Shown: positions 43,918-53,244, counted from the stretch's first letter. The stretch is 64,000 bases of DNA from Vibrio algicola (GCF_009601765.2 NZ_CP045699.1:1178001-1242000); one strand, 5' to 3'. The notes: generated by a model not told the origin, from the sequence alone. Made by a program: numbers and translations.

Positions 43918-44814
43918 ATGCCCGTTCAAAATAAAAACATGTTAGGCGCAATGTTGGTCATACTTGCCACCTTATCTTTAACCTTAAAAGATAGTGCCGA
44001 TAAATATCTGATATTACATGGCTTTCATCCAGTACAAATGGTGTTTTTCCGCTTTACCATCCCATTTTTATGCATGCTTATCTTTATGCCCAAACAAACC
44101 AAGACGGCTATTTTAGCCACCAATGGCAAATTGCTGATCCGCTCGGCATTGTTTTTGGTGTGCGCCATTACCTCAGTAATTTCTTTGAAATACATTCCGC
44201 TTGAAGTCTATATCATCGTTGTGCAGATGGGCAGCGTGGCCTACATGTTAGGTGGGGCGATTTTCTTTAAAGAAACCCTAACACCGGTCAAGATAATCGC
44301 CACGTTATTAGGCTTTGCTGGGGTGGTGATCGTGATGAATCCGACCGATGTTGGTGGTTTACATTTAATCTACTTATTGCCATTAGTGATCGTGGTTGCC
44401 AACACCGGTTATAACTTGCTGACCAAAACCATTGATTCGAGCGTGTCGTTTATTTCAATTTTTATTAACTCGTTTTTTATTTTGGGTTCAGTCTCAACCA
44501 TTCTTTTGATAGCGCAGCCAGATATGTGGATCTCCCCAACGATGGAATCCATCCCTTATTTCATCACCATTCCTGTGGTCACGATTGTGTCACAACTGTG
44601 TTTGATTAAAGCAATGAAGATAGCGGATGCCTCACATGTCGCGCCATTCTTTTATTTCCAGATCCTGTTTGCTTGTATCTTCGGTTACTGGTTATTCGAT
44701 GAACTACCGACTATTTTCACTCTCGGTGGTGGGGCATTTATTGTTGCGGCAGGGATTATCATCACTTATGCCAATTACAAACCGAACAGAAATAAATCAA
44801 AACAAGTACAGTAA
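43918..44814 (+). CDS. EamA/DMT-family transporter
   Basis: 298 residues with ten membrane helices made of two EamA repeats (the first begins MLGAMLVILATLSLTLKDSADKYL; IPLEVYIIVVQMGSVAYMLGG and the matching SHVAPFFYFQILFACIFGYWLF close each repeat). It likely moves a metabolite or drug across the inner membrane; the substrate is unknown. Confidence 0.88.
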   Translation: MPVQNKNMLGAMLVILATLSLTLKDSADKYLILHGFHPVQMVFFRFTIPFLCMLIFMPKQTKTAILATNGKLLIRSALFLVCAITSVISLKYIPLEVYIIVVQMGSVAYMLGGAIFFKETLTPVKIIATLLGFAGVVIVMNPTDVGGLHLIYLLPLVIVVANTGYNLLTKTIDSSVSFISIFINSFFILGSVSTILLIAQPDMWISPTMESIPYFITIPVVTIVSQLCLIKAMKIADASHVAPFFYFQILFACIFGYWLFDELPTIFTLGGGAFIVAAGIIITYANYKPNRNKSKQVQ

Positions 44815-44860
44815 CCATAAAGGCTAACATTGACTGATTATACCAATTCGATTGAATATT

Positions 44861-44958
44861 TGATCAATTGGAATACGCCGAAAAGACGCTGATCCGTCCT
44901 TGGTCGCTTGAGAAAAGGCCATCCATGGCCTTTGACACTTTTCTCTGTACTCAATTTT
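44861..44958. repeat. Dispersed repeat, copy A
   Basis: About 100 bases closely similar to 51131-51227, including GGTCGCTTGAGAAAAGGCC and the palindrome AAAAGGCCATCCATGGCC(T)TT. Just outside, copy A carries TATACCAATTC on its left, and copy B carries GAATTGGTATA on its right, so the full unit probably has those as ends. It lies between two genes in both cases and encodes nothing. Confidence 0.75.
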
Positions 44959-44987
44959 GAACGATCATTTAATTGATACAATTGATA

Positions 44988-45806
44988 TTACTTTTGATGC
45001 GACTCATCTTTTCTAAACGGCTGAGTTAGCATCTTGAGCAAACCTTGTTCCTGTGGTTGCCGAAAGATTCCTAATCCAATTTTCATATCTCGGTGGCCAT
45101 CTTTTGGCTCAGCAATATAACTGCCAAAACAACGATCCCAAATCGATAAACAAAAGCCATAGTTACTGTTGGTTTCGTTTAAGTGCACCGAGTGATGAAT
45201 ACGGTGCATATCTGGCGTGACAACGAATTTACGCAGCAGGGCATCAAACTTCAAATTCAAACGCACATTACTATGATTAAACATGGCGCTGGCGTTTAAA
45301 ATCACTTCAAATAGCAGTACCGCAATGGGTGAAATGCCTAATATGACAATAGCCGCTATTTTTACCCACATCGATAACCAAATTTCAATAAAGTGAAAAC
45401 GCGAACCTGTGGTGGCATCGATATCTTGATCGGAATGATGGACGCGATGTAAGCGCCATAACAACGGGATTTGATGAAACAAACGATGTTGCCAATAAAT
45501 AATACCATCAAGTAAAACAATCGAGATTAATACTTCAATCGGCGACGGCAACTTGAGCCAGTGAAGTAACCCCCATTGATGCTGAGTTGCAGTAAAAGCC
45601 ACTCCCATTGCCAAGAAAGGTAAAGTGAATGGCAGTAGTGCGCCGTTTAATGCCACAAATCCCAAGTTATTTAACCAACGAAAATTTTTGGGTTGTGTTA
45701 AGGCTTTACGGGGACGTTGTATTTCCCATACGGCCATAACAAGTAGTACTAAAATAAAGCACACCAAACGGATTAAGGTTTGGTTGTTGGTCATAAAATC
45801 GGTCAT
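44988..45806 (-). CDS. Sterol desaturase/fatty-acid hydroxylase family protein
   Basis: 272 residues with four or so membrane helices. The di-iron histidine clusters are all present: HRLFH, HRVHHSD and HRIHH. The family oxidises a membrane lipid using oxygen; in bacteria the substrates are rarely known. The C-terminal FGSYIAEPKDGH matches the usual end of the domain. It converges on the EamA transporter gene. Confidence 0.88.
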   Translation of the reverse strand: MTDFMTNNQTLIRLVCFILVLLVMAVWEIQRPRKALTQPKNFRWLNNLGFVALNGALLPFTLPFLAMGVAFTATQHQWGLLHWLKLPSPIEVLISIVLLDGIIYWQHRLFHQIPLLWRLHRVHHSDQDIDATTGSRFHFIEIWLSMWVKIAAIVILGISPIAVLLFEVILNASAMFNHSNVRLNLKFDALLRKFVVTPDMHRIHHSVHLNETNSNYGFCLSIWDRCFGSYIAEPKDGHRDMKIGLGIFRQPQEQGLLKMLTQPFRKDESHQK

Positions 45807-45889
45807 ATAAATCGCTTAATCGATGATGAAGGCATAATGCCTTAGTACTTTACATTAGTTTGCCAAGCCATTACATTAACAAACATATT

Positions 45890-45968
45890 AGTCGGGGAGC
45901 CGCAAGGCTGAGATCACTACTGTGAGACCCGTTGAACCTGATCCAATTAACATTGGCGTAGGGAACTA
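45890..45968 (+). promoter_or_regulatory. TPP riboswitch (THI element)
   Basis: The conserved THI-box cores are present in order: GGGGAGCC, CTGAGA, ACCCGTTGAACCTGATC and GGCGTAGGGAA. The aptamer binds thiamine pyrophosphate and represses the downstream thiD operon. Its outlet seems to be the hairpin at 46048-46071 that masks the thiD ribosome site. Confidence 0.97.
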
Positions 45969-46047
45969 ACTTCGGATCGCCACACTGCTTTTCTCATTGT
46001 TGACCGATATTGGTTTTTCAAAACGAGATACCAGCTTGAATCGAATT

Positions 46048-46071
46048 ACTTCCTTGCCATCAATAGGAAGT
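46048..46071 (+). promoter_or_regulatory. Shine-Dalgarno-masking hairpin of thiD
   Basis: ACTTCCT (46048-46054) is a perfect complement of AGGAAGT (46065-46071), which is the ribosome site of thiD (ATG at 46079). With no intrinsic terminator in the leader, this suggests the upstream riboswitch acts on translation. Confidence 0.65.
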
Positions 46072-46078
46072 TGTCGAA

Positions 46079-46954
46079 ATGTCAAACACCAACAAGCCAT
46101 TATCCCATCACACTCCAAGATCTACGCTTAATGCGGTTTCATCAAATATTGCCAATGTGCTCACCATTGCCGGCTCCGATTCTGGCGGTGGCGCTGGGAT
46201 TCAAGCCGATATAAAAGCTATCTCCGCTACTGGCAGTTTTGCTTGTTCAGTTATTACCTCATTAACCGCGCAAAATACGCAAGGCGTGAGTGAAATATTG
46301 GCGGTTAATGCTGAATTTGTTGGGCTGCAATTGGATGCGGTTTTCTCTGATATTAATATTTCAGCTGTCAAAATTGGCATGTTAAATGACGCCAGTGTGA
46401 TCAAAGTGATTGCGCAGAAATTACAGCAATATCAACCACAATATGTGGTTTTAGATCCGGTCATGGTTGCGACCAGTGGTGATGCGCTAATTGAAAAAGC
46501 GGCCATTCAAATCTTAGTCGATGAGCTTTTTCCTTTTGTCACCGTGCTCACCCCTAATCTTCCTGAAGCCGCGCTGTTATTGGGCTGTGACACGCCAAAA
46601 TACGAATCTGAGATTGAAGCATTCATCCACAAGTTGCAGTCACATCCTAGATTTAAACAAGTCAAAACCTTACTTAAAGGTGGGCATTTCACCGGTGAGC
46701 ACAGTTGTGATTGGCTGATTGATGGCAATAAGATCACTCGGTTTTCTCATCCAAGGATAGCCACTAAAAACACTCATGGTACAGGTTGCACGCTATCTTC
46801 TGCCATCGCCTCTTATTTAGCACAGGGTATGCCATTAAGTGAGGCAATTAGCCAAGCGAAAATGTATATATCTGACGCACTGACGGCAGCCGATCAGCTT
46901 ACTGTTGGCAAAGGTTCAGGTCCGGTTCATCATTTTCATGCTTTTTATGGTTAG
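46079..46954 (+). CDS. thiD: Hydroxymethylpyrimidine/phosphomethylpyrimidine kinase ThiD
   Basis: 291 residues, slightly longer than E. coli ThiD (266) because of a ~25-residue N-terminal tail. The ribokinase-like motifs TIAGSDSGGGAGIQAD, LDPVMVATSGD, LTPNLPEA and the anion-hole NTHGTGCTLSSAIA are intact. It phosphorylates HMP twice to HMP-PP, the pyrimidine half of thiamine. It heads the riboswitch-controlled salvage operon. Confidence 0.95.
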   Translation: MSNTNKPLSHHTPRSTLNAVSSNIANVLTIAGSDSGGGAGIQADIKAISATGSFACSVITSLTAQNTQGVSEILAVNAEFVGLQLDAVFSDINISAVKIGMLNDASVIKVIAQKLQQYQPQYVVLDPVMVATSGDALIEKAAIQILVDELFPFVTVLTPNLPEAALLLGCDTPKYESEIEAFIHKLQSHPRFKQVKTLLKGGHFTGEHSCDWLIDGNKITRFSHPRIATKNTHGTGCTLSSAIASYLAQGMPLSEAISQAKMYISDALTAADQLTVGKGSGPVHHFHAFYG

Positions 46955-46962
46955 GCTAAATC

Positions 46963-47715
46963 ATGATTAATATTGATAAGTTGACCTTTCAGTTTGAACC
47001 TCAACTACCAGCAATTTTTGAAAACTTAACGGTTGGGTTCAAAGCAAAAAGTTGGACCTGTTTATTAGGTAAAAGTGGTTGTGGCAAAACAACGTTATTA
47101 AAACGAATCGCTGGTTTTGAGCACAAGGGTTGCGTACAGAGCGGAAATATAGGTTCTGGAGATCCGCACCGTTTAGATCCTGTCGCGTATATGGGGCAGC
47201 AAGATTTATTATTTCCTTGGTTAGATGTGCTGCATAACGTGTGCCTAGAGTCGTATTTAATCTGTGGCAGCATAACCAAAACACAAATTGAGCAAGCCAC
47301 ACAGTTACTGAATAAGCTAGGTTTATCTGGTTATTCTCAGCATTTTCCACATCAATTATCGGGCGGAATGAGGCAGCGAGTCGCCATCGCCAGAACCTTA
47401 ATGCAAGATAAACCTGTGGTATTAATGGATGAACCTTTTGCAGCGCTTGATGCGGTCACACGCTACGAGTTACAAAAGTTAGCTTGTCAGTTATTAAAAG
47501 ATAAAACCGTGTTGTTCATTACTCATGATCCACAAGAAGCATTGCGAATTGCTGACCGAATTTTAATTATGAAGGGCACGCCGGCAAAATTGCATGAGGT
47601 TGAATTCCACTCGACAAGCTTCCCCCCAAGAGAAACCAGTGCTGAATTGGTTCTAGCCCATAATCAATTATTGCAACGGTTGAGTATTGATAGCATGGAG
47701 CAAGCCCATGAATAG
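46963..47715 (+). CDS. thiZ: Thiamine-precursor ABC transporter ATPase ThiZ-like
   Basis: 250 residues, a nitrate/taurine-type ABC ATPase: Walker A GKSGCGKTTLL, Q-loop MGQQDLLFPWL, signature LSGGMRQRVAIAR, Walker B VVLMDEPFAALD, switch histidine ITHDPQEA. It drives uptake of an HMP-like pyrimidine with ThiX and ThiY. It begins eight bases after thiD, and its end overlaps thiX. Confidence 0.92.
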   Translation: MINIDKLTFQFEPQLPAIFENLTVGFKAKSWTCLLGKSGCGKTTLLKRIAGFEHKGCVQSGNIGSGDPHRLDPVAYMGQQDLLFPWLDVLHNVCLESYLICGSITKTQIEQATQLLNKLGLSGYSQHFPHQLSGGMRQRVAIARTLMQDKPVVLMDEPFAALDAVTRYELQKLACQLLKDKTVLFITHDPQEALRIADRILIMKGTPAKLHEVEFHSTSFPPRETSAELVLAHNQLLQRLSIDSMEQAHE

Positions 47716-48508
47716 TCTTTCAATCAACAAAACAACAAATCCCACTATCAAAACATCATCAAAAATTGCCATGGTGGTGCAAATCGTGACCACGACATTG
47801 GTAATACTGTTGTTATGGCAAGCTACCGTGTCGTTGTTTGCTCTGCCAAGTTACATTATTCCTACACCAATCGAGGTTGGCAAAGCATTAGTCGAAAATG
47901 CCGATGTACTTCGTGCCAACTCTTTGGTGACGTTACAAGAGATTCTCTTGGGGCTACTGCTAGGTCTGGTGTTTGGGGTGATGTGTTCATTGATTTTATT
48001 ACTTAATGCTACCGTCAACCGTTGGTTATTACCTTTGCTTATCATTAGCCAAGCGATCCCCGTGTTCGCACTGGCACCGGTATTAATGTTATGGCTAGGT
48101 TATGGCATGGCGTCCAAAGTCGTGATGGCGGCAATCATTATTTTTTTTCCAATCACCACTTGTTGTTATGACGGTTTAAAAAACACACCCAAAGGTTATT
48201 TAGAACTGGCGCAAACTTTCCAACTGACTAAATGGCAAACCTTACTCAGAGTGAAACTGCCATCGGCATTACCGGCGCTGGCGTCTGGCTTACGAGTGGC
48301 GGTGGTGATCGCACCGATCGGGGCCGTGATTGGTGAATGGGTTGGCGCGAGCGCTGGGCTAGGTTATTACATGTTGCAAACTAATGCCCGAATGCAAGTG
48401 GCTGATATGTTTGCAGGTTTGTTTATTTTATCGATTATGACGGTCGGGCTGTATTTTTTGACTGACCGTTTGTTACATCATTTCATTCATTGGCCGAACC
48501 AAGGCTAA
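47708..48508 (+). CDS. thiX: Thiamine-precursor ABC transporter permease ThiX-like
   Basis: 266 residues from ATG 47708, which overlaps the thiZ stop and has GGAG upstream. About six membrane helices surround the EAA-type loop LELAQTFQLTKWQTLLRVKLPSALPAL, as in SsuC/TauC-like permeases. Position in the operon assigns it to import of the pyrimidine precursor of thiamine. Confidence 0.92.
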   Translation: MNSLSINKTTNPTIKTSSKIAMVVQIVTTTLVILLLWQATVSLFALPSYIIPTPIEVGKALVENADVLRANSLVTLQEILLGLLLGLVFGVMCSLILLLNATVNRWLLPLLIISQAIPVFALAPVLMLWLGYGMASKVVMAAIIIFFPITTCCYDGLKNTPKGYLELAQTFQLTKWQTLLRVKLPSALPALASGLRVAVVIAPIGAVIGEWVGASAGLGYYMLQTNARMQVADMFAGLFILSIMTVGLYFLTDRLLHHFIHWPNQG

Positions 48509-48536
48509 AAACTTATTTAGATTAAAAGGAAAGCAT

Positions 48537-49484
48537 ATGCCTCGTATAATCGCAGCAAGATTTAAACACATACTATTCGCCACCGCTTTACTCACTATTA
48601 CTAGTCAAGCTTACGCCAATGACAAACTGACTGTGATGCTAGATTGGTTCGTAAATCCCAATCACGGCCCGATCATCATTGCACAGCAACAAGGACTATT
48701 TAAACAAGAAGGATTGGATGTCACCATTCAAGAACCAGCAGACCCAACATTACCCCCTAAAATGGTTGCGGCAGGAAAGGTAGATATGGCTGTCACTTAT
48801 GAACCTAATTTTGTGATGGATCTTGCTCAAGGTTTACCGCTGAAACGTTCGGCAACCTTAATTGCGACCCCTTTAAATACAATTTTAACTTTAGATAACG
48901 GTAAAATTAATTCAGTCCAAGATTTAAAAGGTAAAACGGTTGGTATCGCGGTGGCTGGTACTGAAGATGCAATGGTGGGTACCATGTTGCGTCATTCAGG
49001 TTTAAAGCTTAGTGATATCAAGATGGTAAATGTGGGATGGAATTTATCGGCGTCATTAGCCTCAGGCAAAGTCGATGCAGTGTGGGGCGGGTTGCGTAAT
49101 TTTGAGCCGAATCAACTGGCAATTGAAAAGGTAAAAGTAAAAGCGTTTTATCCAGAAGAGCACGGCGTACCAAGTTATGAAGAATTGATTTTTGTGGTAA
49201 GCCAAAACAGCAAAAAAACGGCCGCCATCGCGAAATTTAATCACGCGTTAACCTTGGCAACGCAATATATCGTTAATCATCCTGACCAAGCTTGGAATAG
49301 TTTTAAATCGTACAACCCTAAAACATTAGATACACAGCTTAATCAACACGCTTGGGCTGATACTTTAACTCGTTTTGCATTGCGCCCAACCGCGGCAGAT
49401 GTTCAGGGTTATAAAGCATTTGCTGATTTTATGTATCAAAATAAAGTGATCAAAACAGCGGTCGATCCTACTCCGTATTTATAA
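48537..49484 (+). CDS. thiY: Thiamine-precursor substrate-binding protein ThiY-like
   Basis: 315 residues with a signal peptide (ILFATALLTITSQAYA) and an NMT1/THI5-like fold: LTVMLDWFVNPNHGPIIIAQQQGLFKQEG and LKGKTVGIAVAGTEDAM. The WF-x-NPNH start is typical for ThiY proteins that bind formylaminopyrimidine or HMP. It delivers the ligand to ThiXZ. Confidence 0.92.
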   Translation: MPRIIAARFKHILFATALLTITSQAYANDKLTVMLDWFVNPNHGPIIIAQQQGLFKQEGLDVTIQEPADPTLPPKMVAAGKVDMAVTYEPNFVMDLAQGLPLKRSATLIATPLNTILTLDNGKINSVQDLKGKTVGIAVAGTEDAMVGTMLRHSGLKLSDIKMVNVGWNLSASLASGKVDAVWGGLRNFEPNQLAIEKVKVKAFYPEEHGVPSYEELIFVVSQNSKKTAAIAKFNHALTLATQYIVNHPDQAWNSFKSYNPKTLDTQLNQHAWADTLTRFALRPTAADVQGYKAFADFMYQNKVIKTAVDPTPYL

Positions 49485-49535
49485 TTTTGTGGCGTTAATT
49501 ACTCAAACTCAAATAAGCATTAAAGGGCTCAATAA

Positions 49536-50378
49536 ATGACAAACTTTACTGGCAAACCTGTGGTAGCAAAGCAATTTATTTCACAACAACTCGATAGATT
49601 GCGCCTCAATAAACCTTTAGTGGTGAGCATCACCAATTATGTGGTGATGAACAATACCGCTAATGCTTTGCTGGCAATAGGGGCATCACCGATCATGGCA
49701 CACAGCCGCGATGAAATGGCAGAAATGATGAGCTTTACTGGATCCTTGGTGATCAATATCGGCACATTAGACTCGATTTGGATTGAACGGATGCGTTTTG
49801 CGATCACCCAAGCCAATCATTATCAAAAGCCGATTGTTATCGATCCTGTAGGTTGTGGGGCCAGCAAATTAAGAACTACCGTCGCTCGCGAATTTTGTGA
49901 CTTGGCGGATAAACTGATTGTACGAGGCAATGCTTCTGAGATTATGGCGCTAGTCGGTATTGATAGCCAAGTAAAAGGGGTGGATGCTCAAGATCCAAGT
50001 GAAGCCGCAATGGAGGCTGCGCATAAAGTGATTGCGCAATACCAAGCCAATCATGTTGTGATCTCTGGTGCAGTTGATTATGTCGTGCATCAACAGCAAA
50101 CATTTCAGTTAAGCAATGGTGATAAATTGATGCCGCAAGTAACAGGAATCGGTTGTACTCATAGTGCCTTAACCGGTGCATTTGCCGCGATTGATTTTGA
50201 TAATGCAGGCTTATGTGCTACTGCGGTATTAGGTGTAGCAGGCGAACTGGCCGCACAACAAAGTACTGGCCCTGGCAGTTTACAAATGCATTTATTCGAT
50301 AAGCTCTACCAACTTGATCAACTGGCATTGATCAATACATTGAAATGCCAGCCATATACCGGCCTTACTGCATTGTGA
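49536..50378 (+). CDS. thiM: Hydroxyethylthiazole kinase ThiM
   Basis: 280 residues. ThiM motifs: [30 protein letters not shown] at the start, [21 protein letters not shown] and the catalytic-loop [14 protein letters not shown]. It phosphorylates the thiazole alcohol salvaged from thiamine breakdown. It is encoded one base before thiE's possible GTG start, so the two are co-transcribed and perhaps coupled. Confidence 0.95.
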   Translation: MTNFTGKPVVAKQFISQQLDRLRLNKPLVVSITNYVVMNNTANALLAIGASPIMAHSRDEMAEMMSFTGSLVINIGTLDSIWIERMRFAITQANHYQKPIVIDPVGCGASKLRTTVAREFCDLADKLIVRGNASEIMALVGIDSQVKGVDAQDPSEAAMEAAHKVIAQYQANHVVISGAVDYVVHQQQTFQLSNGDKLMPQVTGIGCTHSALTGAFAAIDFDNAGLCATAVLGVAGELAAQQSTGPGSLQMHLFDKLYQLDQLALINTLKCQPYTGLTAL

Positions 50379-50421
50379 TGTGACATCCACTGAGAATAAC
50401 AAAACAAACTATAGGCTAATA

Positions 50422-51087
50422 ATGAATGCTATTAATCGTTTCGACTATCCACTTTATTTAGTGACCGATGAAACAACGGAAGGAGAAAGCTTACGCCATA
50501 TCTTGCTGCAAGCATTACAAGGTGGAGTTTCAATCGTTCAAGTGCGACATAAAGATCATAATATCCAAACATTTATTCAACGTACTCAAGTAACCAAACA
50601 AGTGATTGATGAGTTTAACCAACAGCAGATAAAACTTAACCTCAAACCAGTACCATTAATTATTAATGATCGCGTTGATGTTGCATTGGCGGTAAACGCA
50701 GATGGGGTGCATTTAGGTCAATCGGATATGTCTGCGGTGCTAGCAAGGCAGATCCTTGGCCCAGATAAAATCATAGGTTTAACCGTTGAAAACCAGCAAC
50801 AATTATCACAAGCCCAGACTCTTCCTATCGATTATTTAGGCATCAGTACTATTTTCAACACCGCAACAAAAACCGACACCCAGTATCAATGGGGTATTAA
50901 GGGACTGACTGAAGCGGTACTCGACAGTGATTTACCGTTAGTCGCCATTGGTGGGATCGATAAAAGTAATATTGTGAGTATTGCAAAAACCAAGGTCGAT
51001 AGTATTGCATTAGTGTCGGCAATCTTTGCTGCCGATTCTCCTAAAGAGGCGACAATCGAGTTATTAGCTTTAATACAAAGTAGTTAA
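50422..51087 (+). CDS. thiE: Thiamine phosphate synthase ThiE
   Basis: 221 residues from ATG 50422; a GTG at 50380 would add 14 residues that are not family-like, but overlaps the thiM stop closely, so it cannot be excluded. Motifs: YLVTDE, IVQVRHK, LIINDRVDVALAVNADGVHLGQ, and LVAIGGIDKSN for phosphate binding. It joins HMP-PP and thiazole phosphate to thiamine phosphate, the final product of this operon. Confidence 0.93.
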   Translation: MNAINRFDYPLYLVTDETTEGESLRHILLQALQGGVSIVQVRHKDHNIQTFIQRTQVTKQVIDEFNQQQIKLNLKPVPLIINDRVDVALAVNADGVHLGQSDMSAVLARQILGPDKIIGLTVENQQQLSQAQTLPIDYLGISTIFNTATKTDTQYQWGIKGLTEAVLDSDLPLVAIGGIDKSNIVSIAKTKVDSIALVSAIFAADSPKEATIELLALIQSS

Positions 51088-51130
51088 AAGAGGCGGTACT
51101 GTATCTATAACTAGTAAACCACTTAATACC

Positions 51131-51227
51131 TGATCAAGTTGAATCCGCCGAAAATACGCGGTCCCATCCTGGTCGCTTGAGAAAAGGCCATCCATGGCCT
51201 TTTACACTTTTCTCTGCATTCAATTTG
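51131..51227. repeat. Dispersed repeat, copy B
   Basis: Second copy of the ~100-base repeat at 44861-44958, with GGTCGCTTGAGAAAAGGCC and the CCATCCATGGCC palindrome. It is followed by GAATTGGTATA (51248), the complement of copy A's left flank. Confidence 0.75.
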
Positions 51228-51260
51228 TATAGGTTATAAAATTACTGGAATTGGTATAAA

Positions 51261-51292
51261 AAAAGGCCTTAAGACACTGATGTACTAAGGCC
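51261..51292 (-). terminator. Terminator of the dicarboxylate symporter gene
   Basis: On the minus strand GGCCTTAGTACA and its partner TAAGGCC close a loop and are followed by TTTTTTTATACC. Confidence 0.82.
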
Positions 51293-51325
51293 CTAGATAG
51301 TGCAGGATTAAACGTTTTAAATAAC

Positions 51326-52636
51326 TTAAGCCTTGTGCTTCAAATCAATCTCAATTCTGCCTGCATCTGGATCATTAAACAGATCAACATCCAGTTCATT
51401 TTCAGATTTAGCCACAATACAAGTCACTACACTATCACCAGTAATATTCACCGCAGTGCGGATCATATCTAGTAGACGATCGACGCCCATAATCAAGGCA
51501 ATACCTTCTAATGGTAAACCAACTTGATTAAGCACCATCGCAAGCATAATTAGACCAACACCAGGAACACCCGCGGTACCAACTGAAGCTAGCGTTGCGG
51601 TTAAGATCACCGTCATGTAATCGCCAATGCCTAAATCGACATTAAAAGCTTGAGCAATAAAGGCTGTCGCCACACCTTGCATGATAGCGGTACCATCCAT
51701 GTTGATGGTCGCGCCTAGAGGGATGGTAAAAGAAGCGATCTTATTACTGACACCAAAACGATGTGTTGCGGTTTCCATCGTAACTGGAATGGTGGCGTTA
51801 GAAGAGGCGGTAGAGAATGCAAACATGATCGCATCTTTCATTTTCTTCCAAAAAACCAATGGATTTAAGCCCGATAATACTTTGAGCAAAATACTATAAG
51901 TAATAAACGCATGGATAAGCAGCGCAGCAACTAACACTAAGAAGTAAGCGGCAAGGTTCGCAATGGAATCTAATCCAAGGCCAGTGAACAGTTTTGCCAT
52001 TAAGAAGAAGATACCGTAAGGCGCGACTTCCATAAGTAGCGTAACCAGCTTCATAATTACGATGTTTACGTCACTGAAGAACGTTGAAACACGTTGCCCG
52101 GCTTCGCCTGAAAGACTGATCGCAACACCAAATAACACCGCAAACACGATAACTTGAAGGGTATTGCCTTGCGACATCGCTGCCATTGGGTTAGTTGGGA
52201 ACATATCAACAATCACTTGTCCTAACGATGGTGCTTCTGTTGAAGTAAAAGATGCGGCGGATGATAAATCTGCGCCAGAGCCTGGATGAAGAAAGATCCC
52301 CATAACCAGCGCTAAAGAAATCGCTAGGGCGGTGGTACCGATATAAAAAGCTAAGGTTTTGCCACCTAATCGGCCTAAAGTGGTGATGTCTTTTAAGGAA
52401 CTGGTACCACAAACAAGAGAAACAAAGACAAGAGGGATAACTAGCATTTTTAAGCTGGCGATAAATATTTTTCCGCCGACATCAAATAAGCCTTCGACTA
52501 AATATTCATTGATAAAAGTGTTGTTACTAAAAAAGGATTGGATAATAAAACCGCATAAGATACCGGCAACCATACCAGTAATAATTCGTGCGGTTAAAGA
52601 GCGTTTTGATTTTTTGTTGTCGTTCGTCATGAACAA
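51326..52636 (-). CDS. Dicarboxylate/amino acid:cation symporter
   Basis: 436 residues, a GltP/DctA-type carrier. Core motifs are intact: FSTASSNATIPVTME (serine-rich hairpin), TINMDGTAIMQG (sodium and substrate site), GTAGVPGVGLIML and DRLLDMIRTAVNITGDS. The charged C-terminal tail is cytoplasmic. It imports glutamate, aspartate or a C4-dicarboxylate with sodium or protons; substrate choice cannot be settled here. A near-consensus CRP site lies ~100 bases upstream, suggesting control by carbon supply. Confidence 0.9.
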   Translation of the reverse strand: MFMTNDNKKSKRSLTARIITGMVAGILCGFIIQSFFSNNTFINEYLVEGLFDVGGKIFIASLKMLVIPLVFVSLVCGTSSLKDITTLGRLGGKTLAFYIGTTALAISLALVMGIFLHPGSGADLSSAASFTSTEAPSLGQVIVDMFPTNPMAAMSQGNTLQVIVFAVLFGVAISLSGEAGQRVSTFFSDVNIVIMKLVTLLMEVAPYGIFFLMAKLFTGLGLDSIANLAAYFLVLVAALLIHAFITYSILLKVLSGLNPLVFWKKMKDAIMFAFSTASSNATIPVTMETATHRFGVSNKIASFTIPLGATINMDGTAIMQGVATAFIAQAFNVDLGIGDYMTVILTATLASVGTAGVPGVGLIMLAMVLNQVGLPLEGIALIMGVDRLLDMIRTAVNITGDSVVTCIVAKSENELDVDLFNDPDAGRIEIDLKHKA

Positions 52637-52734
52637 ATCTCCATTAGGTTACTTTGTACAACTTTCAAAGCTGGATCAGACTAGCAGACAAAAAGCAACT
52701 TGTAGTCAATTAGTAACAAAATATACCTAACCCG

Positions 52735-52750
52735 TGTGATTTTGATCACT
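52735..52750 (-). promoter_or_regulatory. CRP-binding site upstream of the symporter gene
   Basis: TGTGA-TTTTGA-TCACT matches the CRP consensus TGTGA-N6-TCACA at 9 of 10 positions, about 100 bases before the symporter start codon, a usual activating distance. Confidence 0.6.
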
Positions 52751-52965
52751 AAATATAAGCCAATAGCGAAAAATAACAGGGAATAAGTTGCTAAAAAGTT
52801 ACTTTATCGTGATTTAATGTTGATATGGTACGAAAGGTTAACATTTTGTGGTGCAGTTTCGCTAATCAGAGGAAATATACCACTTAATGGAGACTAAAAG
52901 CGGTGAGCGGAATACATCAGGGGGGGGCATACTAATCGAAATAAACAGAACAAAGCGGATAGATC

Positions 52966-52994
52966 AAAAAAGCCTACATTTCTGTAGGCTTTTT
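52966..52994 (-). terminator. Terminator of the tRNA-Val operon
   Basis: AAAAGCCTACA and TGTAGGCTTTT pair around TTTC; on the minus strand it follows the two tRNA genes. Confidence 0.85.
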
Positions 52995-53030
52995 ATCTTT
53001 AACGGATATTTTATTATCCGATAAAGGAAT

Positions 53031-53107
53031 TGGTGCCCGCTACTGGACTCGAACCAGTGACACCTTGCATGTCATGCAAGTACTCTAACCAACTGAGCTA
53101 AGCGGGC
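53031..53107 (-). tRNA. tRNA-Val(GAC), copy 2
   Basis: A 77-base cloverleaf with acceptor GCCCGCT/AGCGGGC, TA at 8-9, anticodon loop ATGACAT (anticodon GAC), the T-loop GGTTCGAGTCC, and an encoded CCA end. It is identical to the gene at 53168-53244 and is transcribed from the same unit. Confidence 0.95.
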
Positions 53108-53167
53108 AAATTGTGTGCTTATCATTTGCTACCGGAGAGGTAACTTAATAAAAAAGACTTTGAAAAA

Positions 53168-53244
53168 TGGTGCCCGCTACTGGACTCGAACCAGTGACAC
53201 CTTGCATGTCATGCAAGTACTCTAACCAACTGAGCTAAGCGGGC
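53168..53244 (-). tRNA. tRNA-Val(GAC), copy 1
   Basis: Identical in all 77 bases to the gene at 53031-53107, separated by a 60-base spacer. Anticodon GAC reads GUC and GUU valine codons. CCA is encoded. Confidence 0.95.

Larger units (their letters stand above)
52637..53030. other. Intergenic region, symporter to tRNA genes
   Basis: About 390 bases holding the symporter promoter region, a CRP site (52735-52750) and a tRNA-operon terminator (52966-52994). A run of seven or more G's occurs near 52920. No gene is seen. Confidence 0.5.
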
